A stretch of DNA of 15,203 bases from Burkholderiales bacterium (GTDB taxonomy: Bacteria; Pseudomonadota; Gammaproteobacteria; Burkholderiales; SG8-39): positions 1-15,203 of the forward strand of contig SXNB01000024.1 in assembly GCA_005777205.1 (NCBI GenBank), in the 5' to 3' direction. Positions within the stretch are counted from its first letter, which is position 1, and the number at the start of each line of letters is the position of its first letter. The position numbers and the translations under genes are program-made. The notes under the pieces are model-generated. The model saw nothing but the letters and a program-made list of their open reading frames with translations. It searched no databases and was not told where the DNA came from. Positions 5,903-13,680 of this stretch are shown in pieces.

Positions 5903-6732
5903 GGCGCCTCGCGTTGCTCGCTGCGCTGACCGCGCTCGCGCTGCTGCAGGGCTGCAGCGCGATCCGCGTCGTCTACAGCAATGCCGACACGGTGATTCGC
6001 TGGCAGGCGAAAAGCTACTTCGATACCCATGACAGTGCCTCGGAGGAGCTGGACCAGCGCATCTCGGCCTTCCTCGGCTGGCATCGCGCCGTTGCGCTGC
6101 CGCAGTACGCGAAGGTCGCCATGGAGGCTGCCGCGCGGGTGGAGGGAGGCCTCACGCGCGCCGACGTCGACTGGTTCTACGCCACGCTGGAGGCACAGGC
6201 TCGCGAAGGTCTACGCGCCGGCGCAGCGGAGGCGGCACTGCTGCTTGACCGACTGGAGCCGGACCAGCTGCAGCACTTCGAGCAGCGCCTAGGCGAGGAG
6301 AACCGTAAGTTCGAGCGCGAAAACCTGAGGGGCGGCCCGGCGGAGCGGCGCCAGCGGCGCCTGAAACGGTCTATCGAGCGCCTGGAGGACTGGTTCGGCA
6401 ACCTGGCACAGGAGCAGAAGGCACTGGTCCAGCGCTACAATGATAATGCCCCCATGTTGAACGAAATGCGCGATCGAGACCGCAGGCGGCGGCAGGTCGA
6501 ACTGGTCGCCATGCTGCGCGCGCGCGAGGCACGCAGGCGGCTTGCCGACTGGGCCGTGGCGTGGGACCGCGATCGCGAGCCGGCCTATGCGGCCGCATTC
6601 CGTGAATGGCGCACCGCCTATACGGGGATGATCGTTGCGCTTGACAAGACGCTCACCGCCGAGCAGCGACGGGCCGCGGCCGCCCGGTTGCGCGGATTCG
6701 CCGCTGATTTCGAGCAGCTGCAGCGGCGATGA
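5899..6732 (+). CDS. DUF6279-type lipoprotein
   Basis: The protein has 277 residues from the GTG at 5899. The N-terminus MRRLALLAALTALALLQGCS is a lipoprotein signal peptide with the lipobox L-Q-G-C and lipidated Cys19. The next residues have no Asp at +2, which favours outer-membrane sorting. The mature part is strongly helical and charged (for example KRSIERLEDWFGNLAQEQKA and WRTAYTGMIVALDKTLTAEQ), consistent with the DUF6279 family of unknown function. An open frame exists upstream inside fpr, but GTG 5899 is chosen because it overlaps the fpr stop as GTGA and immediately opens the signal peptide. Its stop overlaps the next start in ATGA (6729-6732). The family assignment is by pattern; the lipoprotein call is secure. 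Confidence 0.78.
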   Translation: MRRLALLAALTALALLQGCSAIRVVYSNADTVIRWQAKSYFDTHDSASEELDQRISAFLGWHRAVALPQYAKVAMEAAARVEGGLTRADVDWFYATLEAQAREGLRAGAAEAALLLDRLEPDQLQHFEQRLGEENRKFERENLRGGPAERRQRRLKRSIERLEDWFGNLAQEQKALVQRYNDNAPMLNEMRDRDRRRRQVELVAMLRAREARRRLADWAVAWDRDREPAYAAAFREWRTAYTGMIVALDKTLTAEQRRAAAARLRGFAADFEQLQRR

Positions 6733-9656
6733 ACGATCGCACCGACCCGGTGGAGGCGGCGGCCCCGGTGGCGGGGGAGGGCGAGCCCAGCTACGCCGGC
6801 CTGCCGCGTGACGCCCAGAGCGAGTACAAGGCGATTCTCGCCAACGCCTCGATCGGCATTGCCTTCACGCGCGAGCGCAAGTTCTTTCTCTGCAACGCCC
6901 GTTTCGCGGAGATGCTGGGCTGGGCGCCAGAAGAACTGATTGGCCAGAGTGGCGACGTGGTCTACCCGTCGCGCGAGAGCTACGAGGCGCTGGGTGCGCT
7001 CGCGGTGCCGGTCCTCGGCGCCGGCAAGCAGCTGGACGTCGAGTGGGAAATCCGGCGCAGGGACAACTCGACTTTCCCCTGCCGGTTGATCGCCAAGTCG
7101 ATCAATCCGGCGAACGCCCAACAGGGCACGATCTGGATCGCGAAGGACGTGACCGAGCGCAAACGCCAGGCGGACGAGATGTCCCGGCTGCTGCGGGAGC
7201 AGGACGCGATCCTGAACACAGCCTCCATCGGCATCTGCTTCGTCCGAGGCCGGCACATCGTGCGTTGCAACCGGCTTTTCGAGCAGCAGCATGGTTACGC
7301 GCCCGGCGAACTGATCGGCAGGCCAACCAACGAGCTTTACGCTTCTCCCGGCGACTATGCCGCGGTAGGAGACGCCTATGCCGCGCTCGCGGCCGGGCGA
7401 ACGCACAACGCGGTGACCCTGAGCCGCCGCAAGGACGGCGGCACGTACTGGTCCCGCCTTACTGGGAGCGCGATCGACCCGGCCAATCCTGAACGCGGCT
7501 CAGTCTGGCTGGATGAGGACATCACGGATCAGAAGCTCGCCGAAGCGGAGCTGCAGCGAGTGCTTGCGGAGCAGAAGGCGCTGGCGGACAACGTCGTGGT
7601 GGGTATCGCCTTCGTGCGCGAGCGAAAACTGGCGCGCTGCAACCAGCGCTTCGAGGAGATGATCGGTTACGCACCGGGTGAAGCAACCGAGATGTCGACC
7701 CGGGAACTGTACTTCACCGATGAGCAGTTTTCGACCGCCCGGAGGAACTACGACGAGCTGGATGCCGGAAACTCCAGTACCAGGGAGCACTGGTTGCGCC
7801 GCCGCGATGGATCCGGATTCTGGTGCCGGGTATCGGGCCGTGCGGTCCATCCGGGGGATCCTGCGCGGGGCTACGTCTGGCTGTTCGAGGACATCACCGA
7901 CCGCAAGCGCGCCGACGAGAACATTCAGCGCATGGTGCGCGAGCAGGAACTGATCCTCGAGAACGCCGCGTTCGGCATTGTGTTCGTCAAGGACCACGTC
8001 GTGCAACGCTGCAATCGACGAGGCGCGGAGATGGCTGGTTACGACTCCGAGGAGCTGGCCGGGATGCCGGTGTCCGCGCTGCACGCGGATGCCGGCAAAG
8101 CCCGCGCGGATAGCGAGCGCGCCTACGAGAGGACGGAGCCTGGCGGCAGCTTCGAGTCCGAGACGCTGTTCCGTCGCAAGAATGGCTCGACGTTCATCTG
8201 CCGCACGTGGGGAAAGCGGGTCGACCTGGGCGAGGGGCCGCAACAATGGATCTGGATTCTGCAGGACGTGACCGCGGAACGCGCTGCGAGCGAGGCACTG
8301 GAGCGCGCCGTGGACGATCGCACCCAGGAACTGGCCTCAGCCAACCGCAGGCTGGAGGCGGAGATCGGCGACCACAAGCAGGCCGAAACCCGAGCCCAGC
8401 ATCTCGCCGACCATGACCCGCTCACCGGACTGCCCAACCGGCGCCTGCTGGAGGATCGCCTGACGCAGGCGATCGCGCGCGGCGACCGCAGCCAGAAGCC
8501 CACCGCGGTGATGTTCGTCGACCTAGACCGCTTGAAGGCGATCAACGATACCCTCGGGCACGCCGTCGGCGATGGCCTGCTGAAGGAGGTGTCCGTGCGC
8601 CTAGTGAAGCAGTTGCGCGTGGGCGACACCGTCTGCCGCATCGGCGGCGACGAGTTCGTGGTGGTGCTGCCCGAGCTGGCGCGCGCCTCCGATGGCGCCG
8701 GCGTGGCGCGCAAGATCATCGACACCGTGTCGCTGCCCTGCAGCGTCGAGGAGCATGAGCTGCAGGTGTCGGTGTCCATCGGCATCAGCATGTTCCCGGA
8801 CGATGGCCGTGACGCCGAGACCCTGATTCGCAACGCCGACGCCGCGATGTACCACGCCAAGCAAACTGGCCGCGCCGGCTACCAGTTCTTCACCGAGCAG
8901 ATGAACGTCGCCGCCTCGCGGCGCGTGGCGGTCGAGGCGGATCTGCGCCGGGCGCTGCAGGACAACGCGCTGCGCGTCCATTACCAGCCGGTGGTGGCGG
9001 CGGCCGGCGGGGAGGTGGTCAGTCACGAGGCGCTGGTGCGCTGGCAGCATCCGGCGCGCGGTATCGTCGCCGCCGTCGAGTTCCTGCAGCTGGCCGAGGA
9101 TACCGGCCTCATCCTGCGCATCGGCGAGTGGGTGCTGCGCGAAGTCTGCCGTCGGGCCAGCGAGCGCCGCGATGCGGGCGCGCTGCCGGTCAGCGTGAAT
9201 CTGTCGCCGCGCCAGTTTGCCGATCCTCGTTTGGTCGAGCTGGTGGCGGGGGTGCTGAAGGATTCCAGTGCGCCGCCCGCGCTGCTGCAGCTGGAGGTGT
9301 CCGAGGCCACCGCGATGCAGAACGCGGACCATGCGGAGGCGACGCTACGCAAGCTGAAGGCGCTCGGCGTCAAGCTGTCGCTAGACAATTTCGGCAGCGC
9401 GGTGTCGAGCGCGGCGCGCCTGCGACGGCTCTCGCTGGACTTCCTGAAGCTGGACCGCTCGGTGGTCGCCGAGATGGTGCCTGGCGCGGATGGCGGGGCC
9501 ATCGTTGGCGCCATGACCCACCTTGCCCACGCGATGGGCCTCAAGGTGGTGGCCGAGGGCGTGGAGACCGAGGCGCAGCGCGAGGTGCTCAAGGCCTGCG
9601 GCTGCGACTACCTGCAGGGCTACCTGATCGGCCGGCCCGCGGAGCCCGCGCCCTAG
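6729..9656 (+). CDS. Four-PAS GGDEF-EAL c-di-GMP turnover protein
   Basis: This 975-residue protein has no signal peptide or membrane segment, so it is a cytoplasmic sensor. Four PAS domains (about 30-150, 155-272, 280-397, 404-520) repeat the pattern G-I-x-F-x-R-x-R, a C-N pair (RCN in the last three) and a closing W...D-x-T. A coiled-coil linker (about 515-560) precedes GGDEF (562-725), with intact GGDEF at 639-643 and an intact inhibitory I-site R630-V-G-D633. EAL (about 735-970) has EAL at 767-769, N824, K907, E943 and Q963, but the usual D-D-F-G-T-G-Y-S-S loop is D886-N-F-G-S-A-V-S-S, so phosphodiesterase activity may be weak or lost. It is therefore probably mainly a diguanylate cyclase, with EAL as a regulatory or weak PDE module. 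It is last in the coupled fpr operon; its stop overlaps the convergent TPR gene in CTAG. Confidence 0.95.
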   Translation: MNDRTDPVEAAAPVAGEGEPSYAGLPRDAQSEYKAILANASIGIAFTRERKFFLCNARFAEMLGWAPEELIGQSGDVVYPSRESYEALGALAVPVLGAGKQLDVEWEIRRRDNSTFPCRLIAKSINPANAQQGTIWIAKDVTERKRQADEMSRLLREQDAILNTASIGICFVRGRHIVRCNRLFEQQHGYAPGELIGRPTNELYASPGDYAAVGDAYAALAAGRTHNAVTLSRRKDGGTYWSRLTGSAIDPANPERGSVWLDEDITDQKLAEAELQRVLAEQKALADNVVVGIAFVRERKLARCNQRFEEMIGYAPGEATEMSTRELYFTDEQFSTARRNYDELDAGNSSTREHWLRRRDGSGFWCRVSGRAVHPGDPARGYVWLFEDITDRKRADENIQRMVREQELILENAAFGIVFVKDHVVQRCNRRGAEMAGYDSEELAGMPVSALHADAGKARADSERAYERTEPGGSFESETLFRRKNGSTFICRTWGKRVDLGEGPQQWIWILQDVTAERAASEALERAVDDRTQELASANRRLEAEIGDHKQAETRAQHLADHDPLTGLPNRRLLEDRLTQAIARGDRSQKPTAVMFVDLDRLKAINDTLGHAVGDGLLKEVSVRLVKQLRVGDTVCRIGGDEFVVVLPELARASDGAGVARKIIDTVSLPCSVEEHELQVSVSIGISMFPDDGRDAETLIRNADAAMYHAKQTGRAGYQFFTEQMNVAASRRVAVEADLRRALQDNALRVHYQPVVAAAGGEVVSHEALVRWQHPARGIVAAVEFLQLAEDTGLILRIGEWVLREVCRRASERRDAGALPVSVNLSPRQFADPRLVELVAGVLKDSSAPPALLQLEVSEATAMQNADHAEATLRKLKALGVKLSLDNFGSAVSSAARLRRLSLDFLKLDRSVVAEMVPGADGGAIVGAMTHLAHAMGLKVVAEGVETEAQREVLKACGCDYLQGYLIGRPAEPAP

Positions 9657-10318
9657 GTCGACCGGCCGCGCGTCTGCCGGAGCCGTTCCTCGGTCATCTT
9701 GATGTTGGTCTCCACCCCGACCATGTTCGGGTTGACTTCGAGCGCGCGCCGCCACCAGCGCAGCGCCTGCTCGTAGTCCTCCATCTGGAAATGGATCTGG
9801 CCATAGCCGGAAATGGCGCCGAAGTGGTTCGGATTGCGCTTGAGTACCTCGTCGCAATCCGCGAGCGACTGCTTGAAGTTGCTGGCCATGTAGTGCGCGG
9901 TGGCGCGCTTATTCCAGCCCTCGGCGAAAGCCGGCCTCTGGCGGATGACGTCGCTGAAGGTGGCCAGCGCCTCGGGCAGGCGGCCCGTCTGCATCTCCTC
10001 CACGCCTCGCGCCATCTGGCGGTCGATCGCGGCGTCGCCCGATCGGCTCCAGAGAAGCCATAGGCCCTGCTCGGCGTAGGCGCGGACGAACGCGCTTTCG
10101 TCGCGCAGGCGCTTGAGCAGCAGCGGTTGGTCGGCCATGGTGCCCCGGTTGGCGACCCAGACCACGGCCTCGGCCCGCCGTTCCGTGACGGAATGCTCAA
10201 GGTCGGCCAGCGTGGCTTCGCGGTTGGCGGGCGCCGGGAATACGGGCGGGGCGGCGCATGTTAATGTTGCGACCGTCAAAAGCCGGAGGATTCCCCGATG
10301 AAAAGCCGAATCAGCCAC
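9653..10318 (-). CDS. Secreted tetratricopeptide-repeat protein
   Basis: This protein of about 221 residues has an N-terminal signal-like segment (ILRLLTVATLTCAAPPVFPA) and so is probably periplasmic. A HEAT-like helical stretch follows (QPLLLKRLRDESAFVRAYAE), then tandem TPR units from about residue 100: GRLPEALATFSDVIRQRP, SNFKQSLADCDEVLKRNP and EDYEQALRWWRRALEVNP. TPR domains bind partner proteins; the partner is unknown. The GTG at 10318 is the only start that keeps the charged residues before the hydrophobic segment, but it makes the 5' end overlap the divergent gene that starts at 10298. TTG 10279 would remove the overlap at the cost of the basic residues. The stop overlaps the stop of the PAS-GGDEF-EAL gene (9653-9656). 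Confidence 0.8.
   Translation of the reverse strand: MADSAFHRGILRLLTVATLTCAAPPVFPAPANREATLADLEHSVTERRAEAVVWVANRGTMADQPLLLKRLRDESAFVRAYAEQGLWLLWSRSGDAAIDRQMARGVEEMQTGRLPEALATFSDVIRQRPAFAEGWNKRATAHYMASNFKQSLADCDEVLKRNPNHFGAISGYGQIHFQMEDYEQALRWWRRALEVNPNMVGVETNIKMTEERLRQTRGRST
10284..10288 (+). promoter_or_regulatory. Ribosome binding site for the small TPR protein gene
   Basis: A consensus-like Shine-Dalgarno (GGAGG within CCGGAGGATT) lies about nine bases before ATG 10298. It lies inside the 5' codons of the opposite-strand TPR gene if that gene starts at 10318. Confidence 0.6.
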
Positions 10319-10620
10319 GCGCTCATGATAGCCCTGTTCGCCGCCGGCACGGCCTGGGCCGCCGACACGCCAAGCCCCTCGCCCGACGGTGACAAGGACA
10401 AGAAACTCGAGGCGGCGCGAGAGGCGATCGCGAAGCAGGATTGGTCGGGTGCGCAGGGCATCCTGCGGAAGCGCTGGCGGCCTACCTGATGGCGGGCAAT
10501 CTTCCCAAGGCGAAGGAGCATCTCAAGGCGCTAGACGGCCTTCGCGGTTCCGGCTGCCCCGAATACGGCGATCTGAAGAAGGCGGTTTCGGCCTACGAGT
10601 CGAAGCAGGCGGGGAATTAG
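10298..10620 (+). pseudogene. Frameshifted small secreted TPR-type protein
   Basis: ATG 10298, behind a good ribosome site, opens a signal peptide (MKSRISHALMIALFAAGTAW, then AA) and a mature start DKDKKLEAAREAIAKQDWSG and AQGILR. The frame then ends early in RKRWRPT. One base is missing near 10468: restoring a G would give ILREALAAYLMAGNLPKAKE, continuing to LKALDGLRGSGCPEYGDLKK and a TAG at 10618-10620, which reads as normal TPR-protein sequence. Remembered relatives have roughly 50 extra residues (one TPR unit) between the REALA and the YLM-GNLPKAKEHL parts, so an internal deletion is also likely. The shift could be a sequencing error; the missing repeat would still stand. Upstream of it is the opposite-strand TPR gene, and 15 bases downstream the sulfatase. 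Confidence 0.6.
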
Positions 10621-10635
10621 GTTAAGTTCGGCGGG

Positions 10636-11961
10636 ATGGAATCCGGCCCGAATTTCATCTTCATCCTCGCCGACGACCTTGGCTATGCCGATCTCGGCTG
10701 CTACGGCGGCCGGCCCCGCGCGGCAGGCGTACCCTTCGACACCTGTTCGCCCAACCTGGACCGCATGGCCCGCGAGGGCCTGCGCTTCACGCAGGGCTAC
10801 GCCAATTCCAGCGTCTGCTCGCCCACCCGCTTCGCATTGATGACCGGGCGCTGGCAGCACCGGCTGCGCGGCGGCGCCGACGAACCCATTCGCAGTACCG
10901 CGCGCGGCGATCCGCACCTTGGCCTGCCGCCGTCGCACCCGACGCTGCCATCGCTGCTGCGCGACTCGGGCTACGCCACCGCGCTGGTGGGCAAGTGGCA
11001 CCTGGGCTACCCGCCGCATTTCGGGCCGCTGAAGAGCGGCTATGACGAATTCTGGGGCGCGCGCTCCGGCGGCATGGACTACCACACCCACCGCGACTCG
11101 GCGGGCAACCATGACCTGTGGGACGGCGACAAGGAAACGCATGAGAAGGGCTACCTCACCGACCTGATCTCGGGGCGGGCGGTGGACTTCATCCGCCGCA
11201 AGGGTCAGGCGCCGTTCCTGCTGTCCGTGCACTACAACGCTCCGCACTGGCCCTGGGTGACGCGCGCGGACACTGCTGAATCGCGGCGGCTGAAGAGCAT
11301 CTTCCACTTTGACGGCGGCTCGGTGGCGACTTACCTCACCATGATTCGGCAGATGGACGAAGGCATCGGCCGCATCCTTGCCGCACTGAAGGCGGCGAAG
11401 GCCGATCGCAACACCATCGTCGTATTCACCAGCGATAACGGCGGCGAGCGCTTCTCGGACACCTGGCCGCTGGTGGGCAAGAAAATGGACCTGCTCGAAG
11501 GCGGCATACGCGTGCCGTACATCGTGCGCTGGCCGGCGGTGGTGAAGAAGGGTGGCGTCACCGCGCAGCAGGCGGTCACCATGGACTGGGTGGCCACGTT
11601 CTTCGAGGCGGCGGGCGTCAAGGGGCACCGCGACTATCCGCTCGACGGCAGGAGCCTCTTGAAGGTCCTGCGCGACCCGAGGAAGACCTTCGCGCGCGAG
11701 CTGTACTGGAAGATGCTCTTTCGCGAGCAGAAGGCCCTGCGCGCCGGGGACTGGAAGTACCTCTCGGTCGAGGGCAACGAGTTCCTGTTCAATCTGGCGC
11801 GGGACGAGCGCGAGCGGGCGAACATGGGCGGGCGCGATCCGAAGCGGTTAACGGCGATGCGGGCGAAGGTCGCGGCCTGGGAAGCGCAACTGCCCTCGCA
11901 TCCCAGCGCCGCATTCTCGTTTCCGGCCACCAAGGCCGACCAGGTCACGCCCTCCAGCTAG
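10636..11961 (+). CDS. Sulfatase (formylglycine-dependent, Cys type)
   Basis: This 441-residue alkaline-phosphatase-superfamily sulfatase hydrolyses a sulfate ester, substrate unknown. Metal-site residues are visible in LADDLGYADLGCYG (D13, D14) and TSDNGG (D267, N268). The maturation motif C61-S-P-T-R65 within VCSPTRFALMTGRW is the Cys-type formylglycine site. GKWHLG gives K120 and H122, APHWP gives H204, and LVGKKMDLLEGGIRVP holds the second lysine region. It needs a formylglycine-generating enzyme, which is not in the window. There is no signal peptide, and the start is forced: the in-frame TAG of the preceding broken gene lies only 15 bases upstream with no other start between. Many bacterial sulfatases are exported, so this one is either cytoplasmic or has lost its leader. 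Its stop overlaps the convergent thioredoxin-fold gene (11958-11961). Confidence 0.93.
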   Translation: MESGPNFIFILADDLGYADLGCYGGRPRAAGVPFDTCSPNLDRMAREGLRFTQGYANSSVCSPTRFALMTGRWQHRLRGGADEPIRSTARGDPHLGLPPSHPTLPSLLRDSGYATALVGKWHLGYPPHFGPLKSGYDEFWGARSGGMDYHTHRDSAGNHDLWDGDKETHEKGYLTDLISGRAVDFIRRKGQAPFLLSVHYNAPHWPWVTRADTAESRRLKSIFHFDGGSVATYLTMIRQMDEGIGRILAALKAAKADRNTIVVFTSDNGGERFSDTWPLVGKKMDLLEGGIRVPYIVRWPAVVKKGGVTAQQAVTMDWVATFFEAAGVKGHRDYPLDGRSLLKVLRDPRKTFARELYWKMLFREQKALRAGDWKYLSVEGNEFLFNLARDERERANMGGRDPKRLTAMRAKVAAWEAQLPSHPSAAFSFPATKADQVTPSS

Positions 11962-12308
11962 GGTCGCTGGCGCGCGAGTTCAGCGCGCAGCCGCGGCTCG
12001 AGGATGGCGCTGTAGTTCGAGGTGCCGTGGACCCGCAGCGCCACCTTGCCGTCCACCACCAGCACGAAGCGCGGCACGCTGCGCAGTTCGCCCAGATCAC
12101 GGTAAAGCCACTTCAGGTCCGCCGGGTAGTGGCGCTCGAGGATCGGCCGCTTCAGGGTTTCGCCCTTGACCTCGACCAGCCGCGCCTTGCGCGCGCCGAT
12201 CAGGCGCATCAGCTCCGGCTTACGCGCCGCTTCCCAGTGCTGACAGTAGAAGCAGTCGTCGGCGCCGAAGTAGATGACCTCGATCACCGCGTGCCCCAGG
12301 ACACGCAA
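11958..12308 (-). CDS. Thioredoxin-fold protein with a CxxC motif
   Basis: This protein of 109-116 residues begins with a beta strand (VIEVIYFGADD) leading into the redox motif C19-F-Y-C22, then QHWEAARKPEL. SVPRFVLVVDG supplies the cis-proline (P79) of the thioredoxin fold. It is shorter than typical DsbE/TlpA-type proteins and has no signal peptide from either candidate start: TTG 12308, three bases past the P450 stop, or GTG 12287, just before the first strand. Close relatives that I recall carry a leader before the VIYFGADDC strand, so the N-terminus may have been lost. It sits directly behind the P450 gene and is probably co-transcribed. A role in thiol redox or disulfide transfer is a family inference, and the partner is unknown. 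Confidence 0.78.
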   Translation of the reverse strand: MRVLGHAVIEVIYFGADDCFYCQHWEAARKPELMRLIGARKARLVEVKGETLKRPILERHYPADLKWLYRDLGELRSVPRFVLVVDGKVALRVHGTSNYSAILEPRLRAELARQRP

Positions 12309-12311
12309 ATG

Positions 12312-13676
12312 TTACCGATCGTGCACATTTGGGGCGTCCCGGCGCAGCAGCCGCATCGGCAGTCCGCCCCGGGGCCGCAGCGTGATGCGCGGCTCGGTCT
12401 TCACCTCCCGCCCCGGAATGGCCTCCAGGCGCCAGCGGCGGACGACCGCGGCGAGCACGATGGCATGTTCCATCATGGCGAACGAGTTGCCGATGCAGAT
12501 CCGTTGTCCGCCGCCGAAGGGCAGGTACGCCATCCTGGGCCGGTCGGTGCGCGCACCGGGCGCGAAGCGCTCTGGCCAGAAGCCGTCGGGCTCGGGCCAG
12601 TAGTCCGGGCGGCGATGCAGCGCGTAGGGGCTGATGACGATGTGCGCCCCGGCGGGCATGCGGTAGGGGCCGAGCTGGTCTTCACCCGCGGCACGGCGCG
12701 AGAAGACGTAGGCCGGGGGATAGAGCCGCATCGCTTCCTCGGCCACCATGCGCGCGTAGGGCAGGCGTTCGAGGTCGTCGAACGTGGGCGCCGCCCGCTC
12801 GCCCAGCACCTCGTCCACCTCGGCCTGCAGCAGGGCCTCGACGCGGGGCGTCTGCGCCAGGAGGTGGAAGGTCCAGGTGAGCGCGATGGCCGTGGTTTCG
12901 TGGCCAGCAAGGAAAAGGGTCACCAGCTCGTCGCGCAGCTGCCGGTCAGTCATGCACTGGTCGGTTTCCTCGTCGCGCGCTTCCAGCAGCATGGACAGGA
13001 GGTCGTCCCGGGTTTCACCAGAGGCGCGACGGTCCGCGACGATGCGGTTGACGATGCCGTCCAGCGTCGCCACGGCGCTGGCGAAGCTGCGGCGGCGTGG
13101 CCGGGTGATGAACTCCGGCAACTCGAAGAACGCAGTGGGGCGGATGCGCCCGGTCTCCTCGCCCAGCACGGTCATGGCATCGTAGACCTTGCCGATATCG
13201 CCGCTGACGTCGGCGCCGAAAAGCGTCCTCGCGACGATGTCCATGGTGACCGCATTCATCGACGACATGACATCGATGACGCGGCCGTGCTCCCAGTCGG
13301 CAGCCATGCGTGTCGAGGCGCCGGCCATTGCCTCGGCGAGTACTTTGAGGCGACGCAGGTGGAATGCGGGTTGGGCGAGGCGGCGCTGGCGCTTCCAGAA
13401 ATCGCCCTCGGAGATGAGCAGGCCGTCGCCCAGGAATGGACGCAGATTGTTTCGGTAGGTGACCGACTTCGGATAGTTGGCGACGTTGTCGAGCAGGATG
13501 CGCTTCACGAACTCTGCGTCGTTGACGAAGTAGATGCGCTTGCCCAGCAGCCGCGTGTAGCAGATTGGGCCCTTCTCCAGGGTCGCCATGACGTCGAAGC
13601 GCGGCGCGAGGCCCAGCCAGCGCGCGAGCGCCGGCGCGCCCTCCAATGCCGGGAAATCGATACGCGGGGCATCCAT
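12312..13676 (-). CDS. Cytochrome P450
   Basis: This 454-residue soluble heme monooxygenase carries all core P450 signatures. From ATG 13676 these are the I-helix oxygen-binding AGHETT (257-262), the K-helix E-x-x-R pair (E314, R317), PERF (about 368-371) and the heme-ligand loop FGGGQRICIG with Cys394. WKRQRRLAQPAFH is the C-helix heme-contacting stretch. There is no membrane anchor, so it would receive electrons from a separate ferredoxin and reductase; none is adjacent, although fpr lies about 6.4 kb away in the window. Alternative ATG 13694 would add six residues and overlap the hydantoinase B gene by 14 bases. ATG 13676 begins MDAPRIDFPALEG, four bases past that gene's stop. The substrate is unknown; the tight link to hydantoinase B and the thioredoxin-fold gene suggests a shared pathway. 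Confidence 0.93.
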   Translation of the reverse strand: MDAPRIDFPALEGAPALARWLGLAPRFDVMATLEKGPICYTRLLGKRIYFVNDAEFVKRILLDNVANYPKSVTYRNNLRPFLGDGLLISEGDFWKRQRRLAQPAFHLRRLKVLAEAMAGASTRMAADWEHGRVIDVMSSMNAVTMDIVARTLFGADVSGDIGKVYDAMTVLGEETGRIRPTAFFELPEFITRPRRRSFASAVATLDGIVNRIVADRRASGETRDDLLSMLLEARDEETDQCMTDRQLRDELVTLFLAGHETTAIALTWTFHLLAQTPRVEALLQAEVDEVLGERAAPTFDDLERLPYARMVAEEAMRLYPPAYVFSRRAAGEDQLGPYRMPAGAHIVISPYALHRRPDYWPEPDGFWPERFAPGARTDRPRMAYLPFGGGQRICIGNSFAMMEHAIVLAAVVRRWRLEAIPGREVKTEPRITLRPRGGLPMRLLRRDAPNVHDR

Positions 13677-13680
13677 GCCT

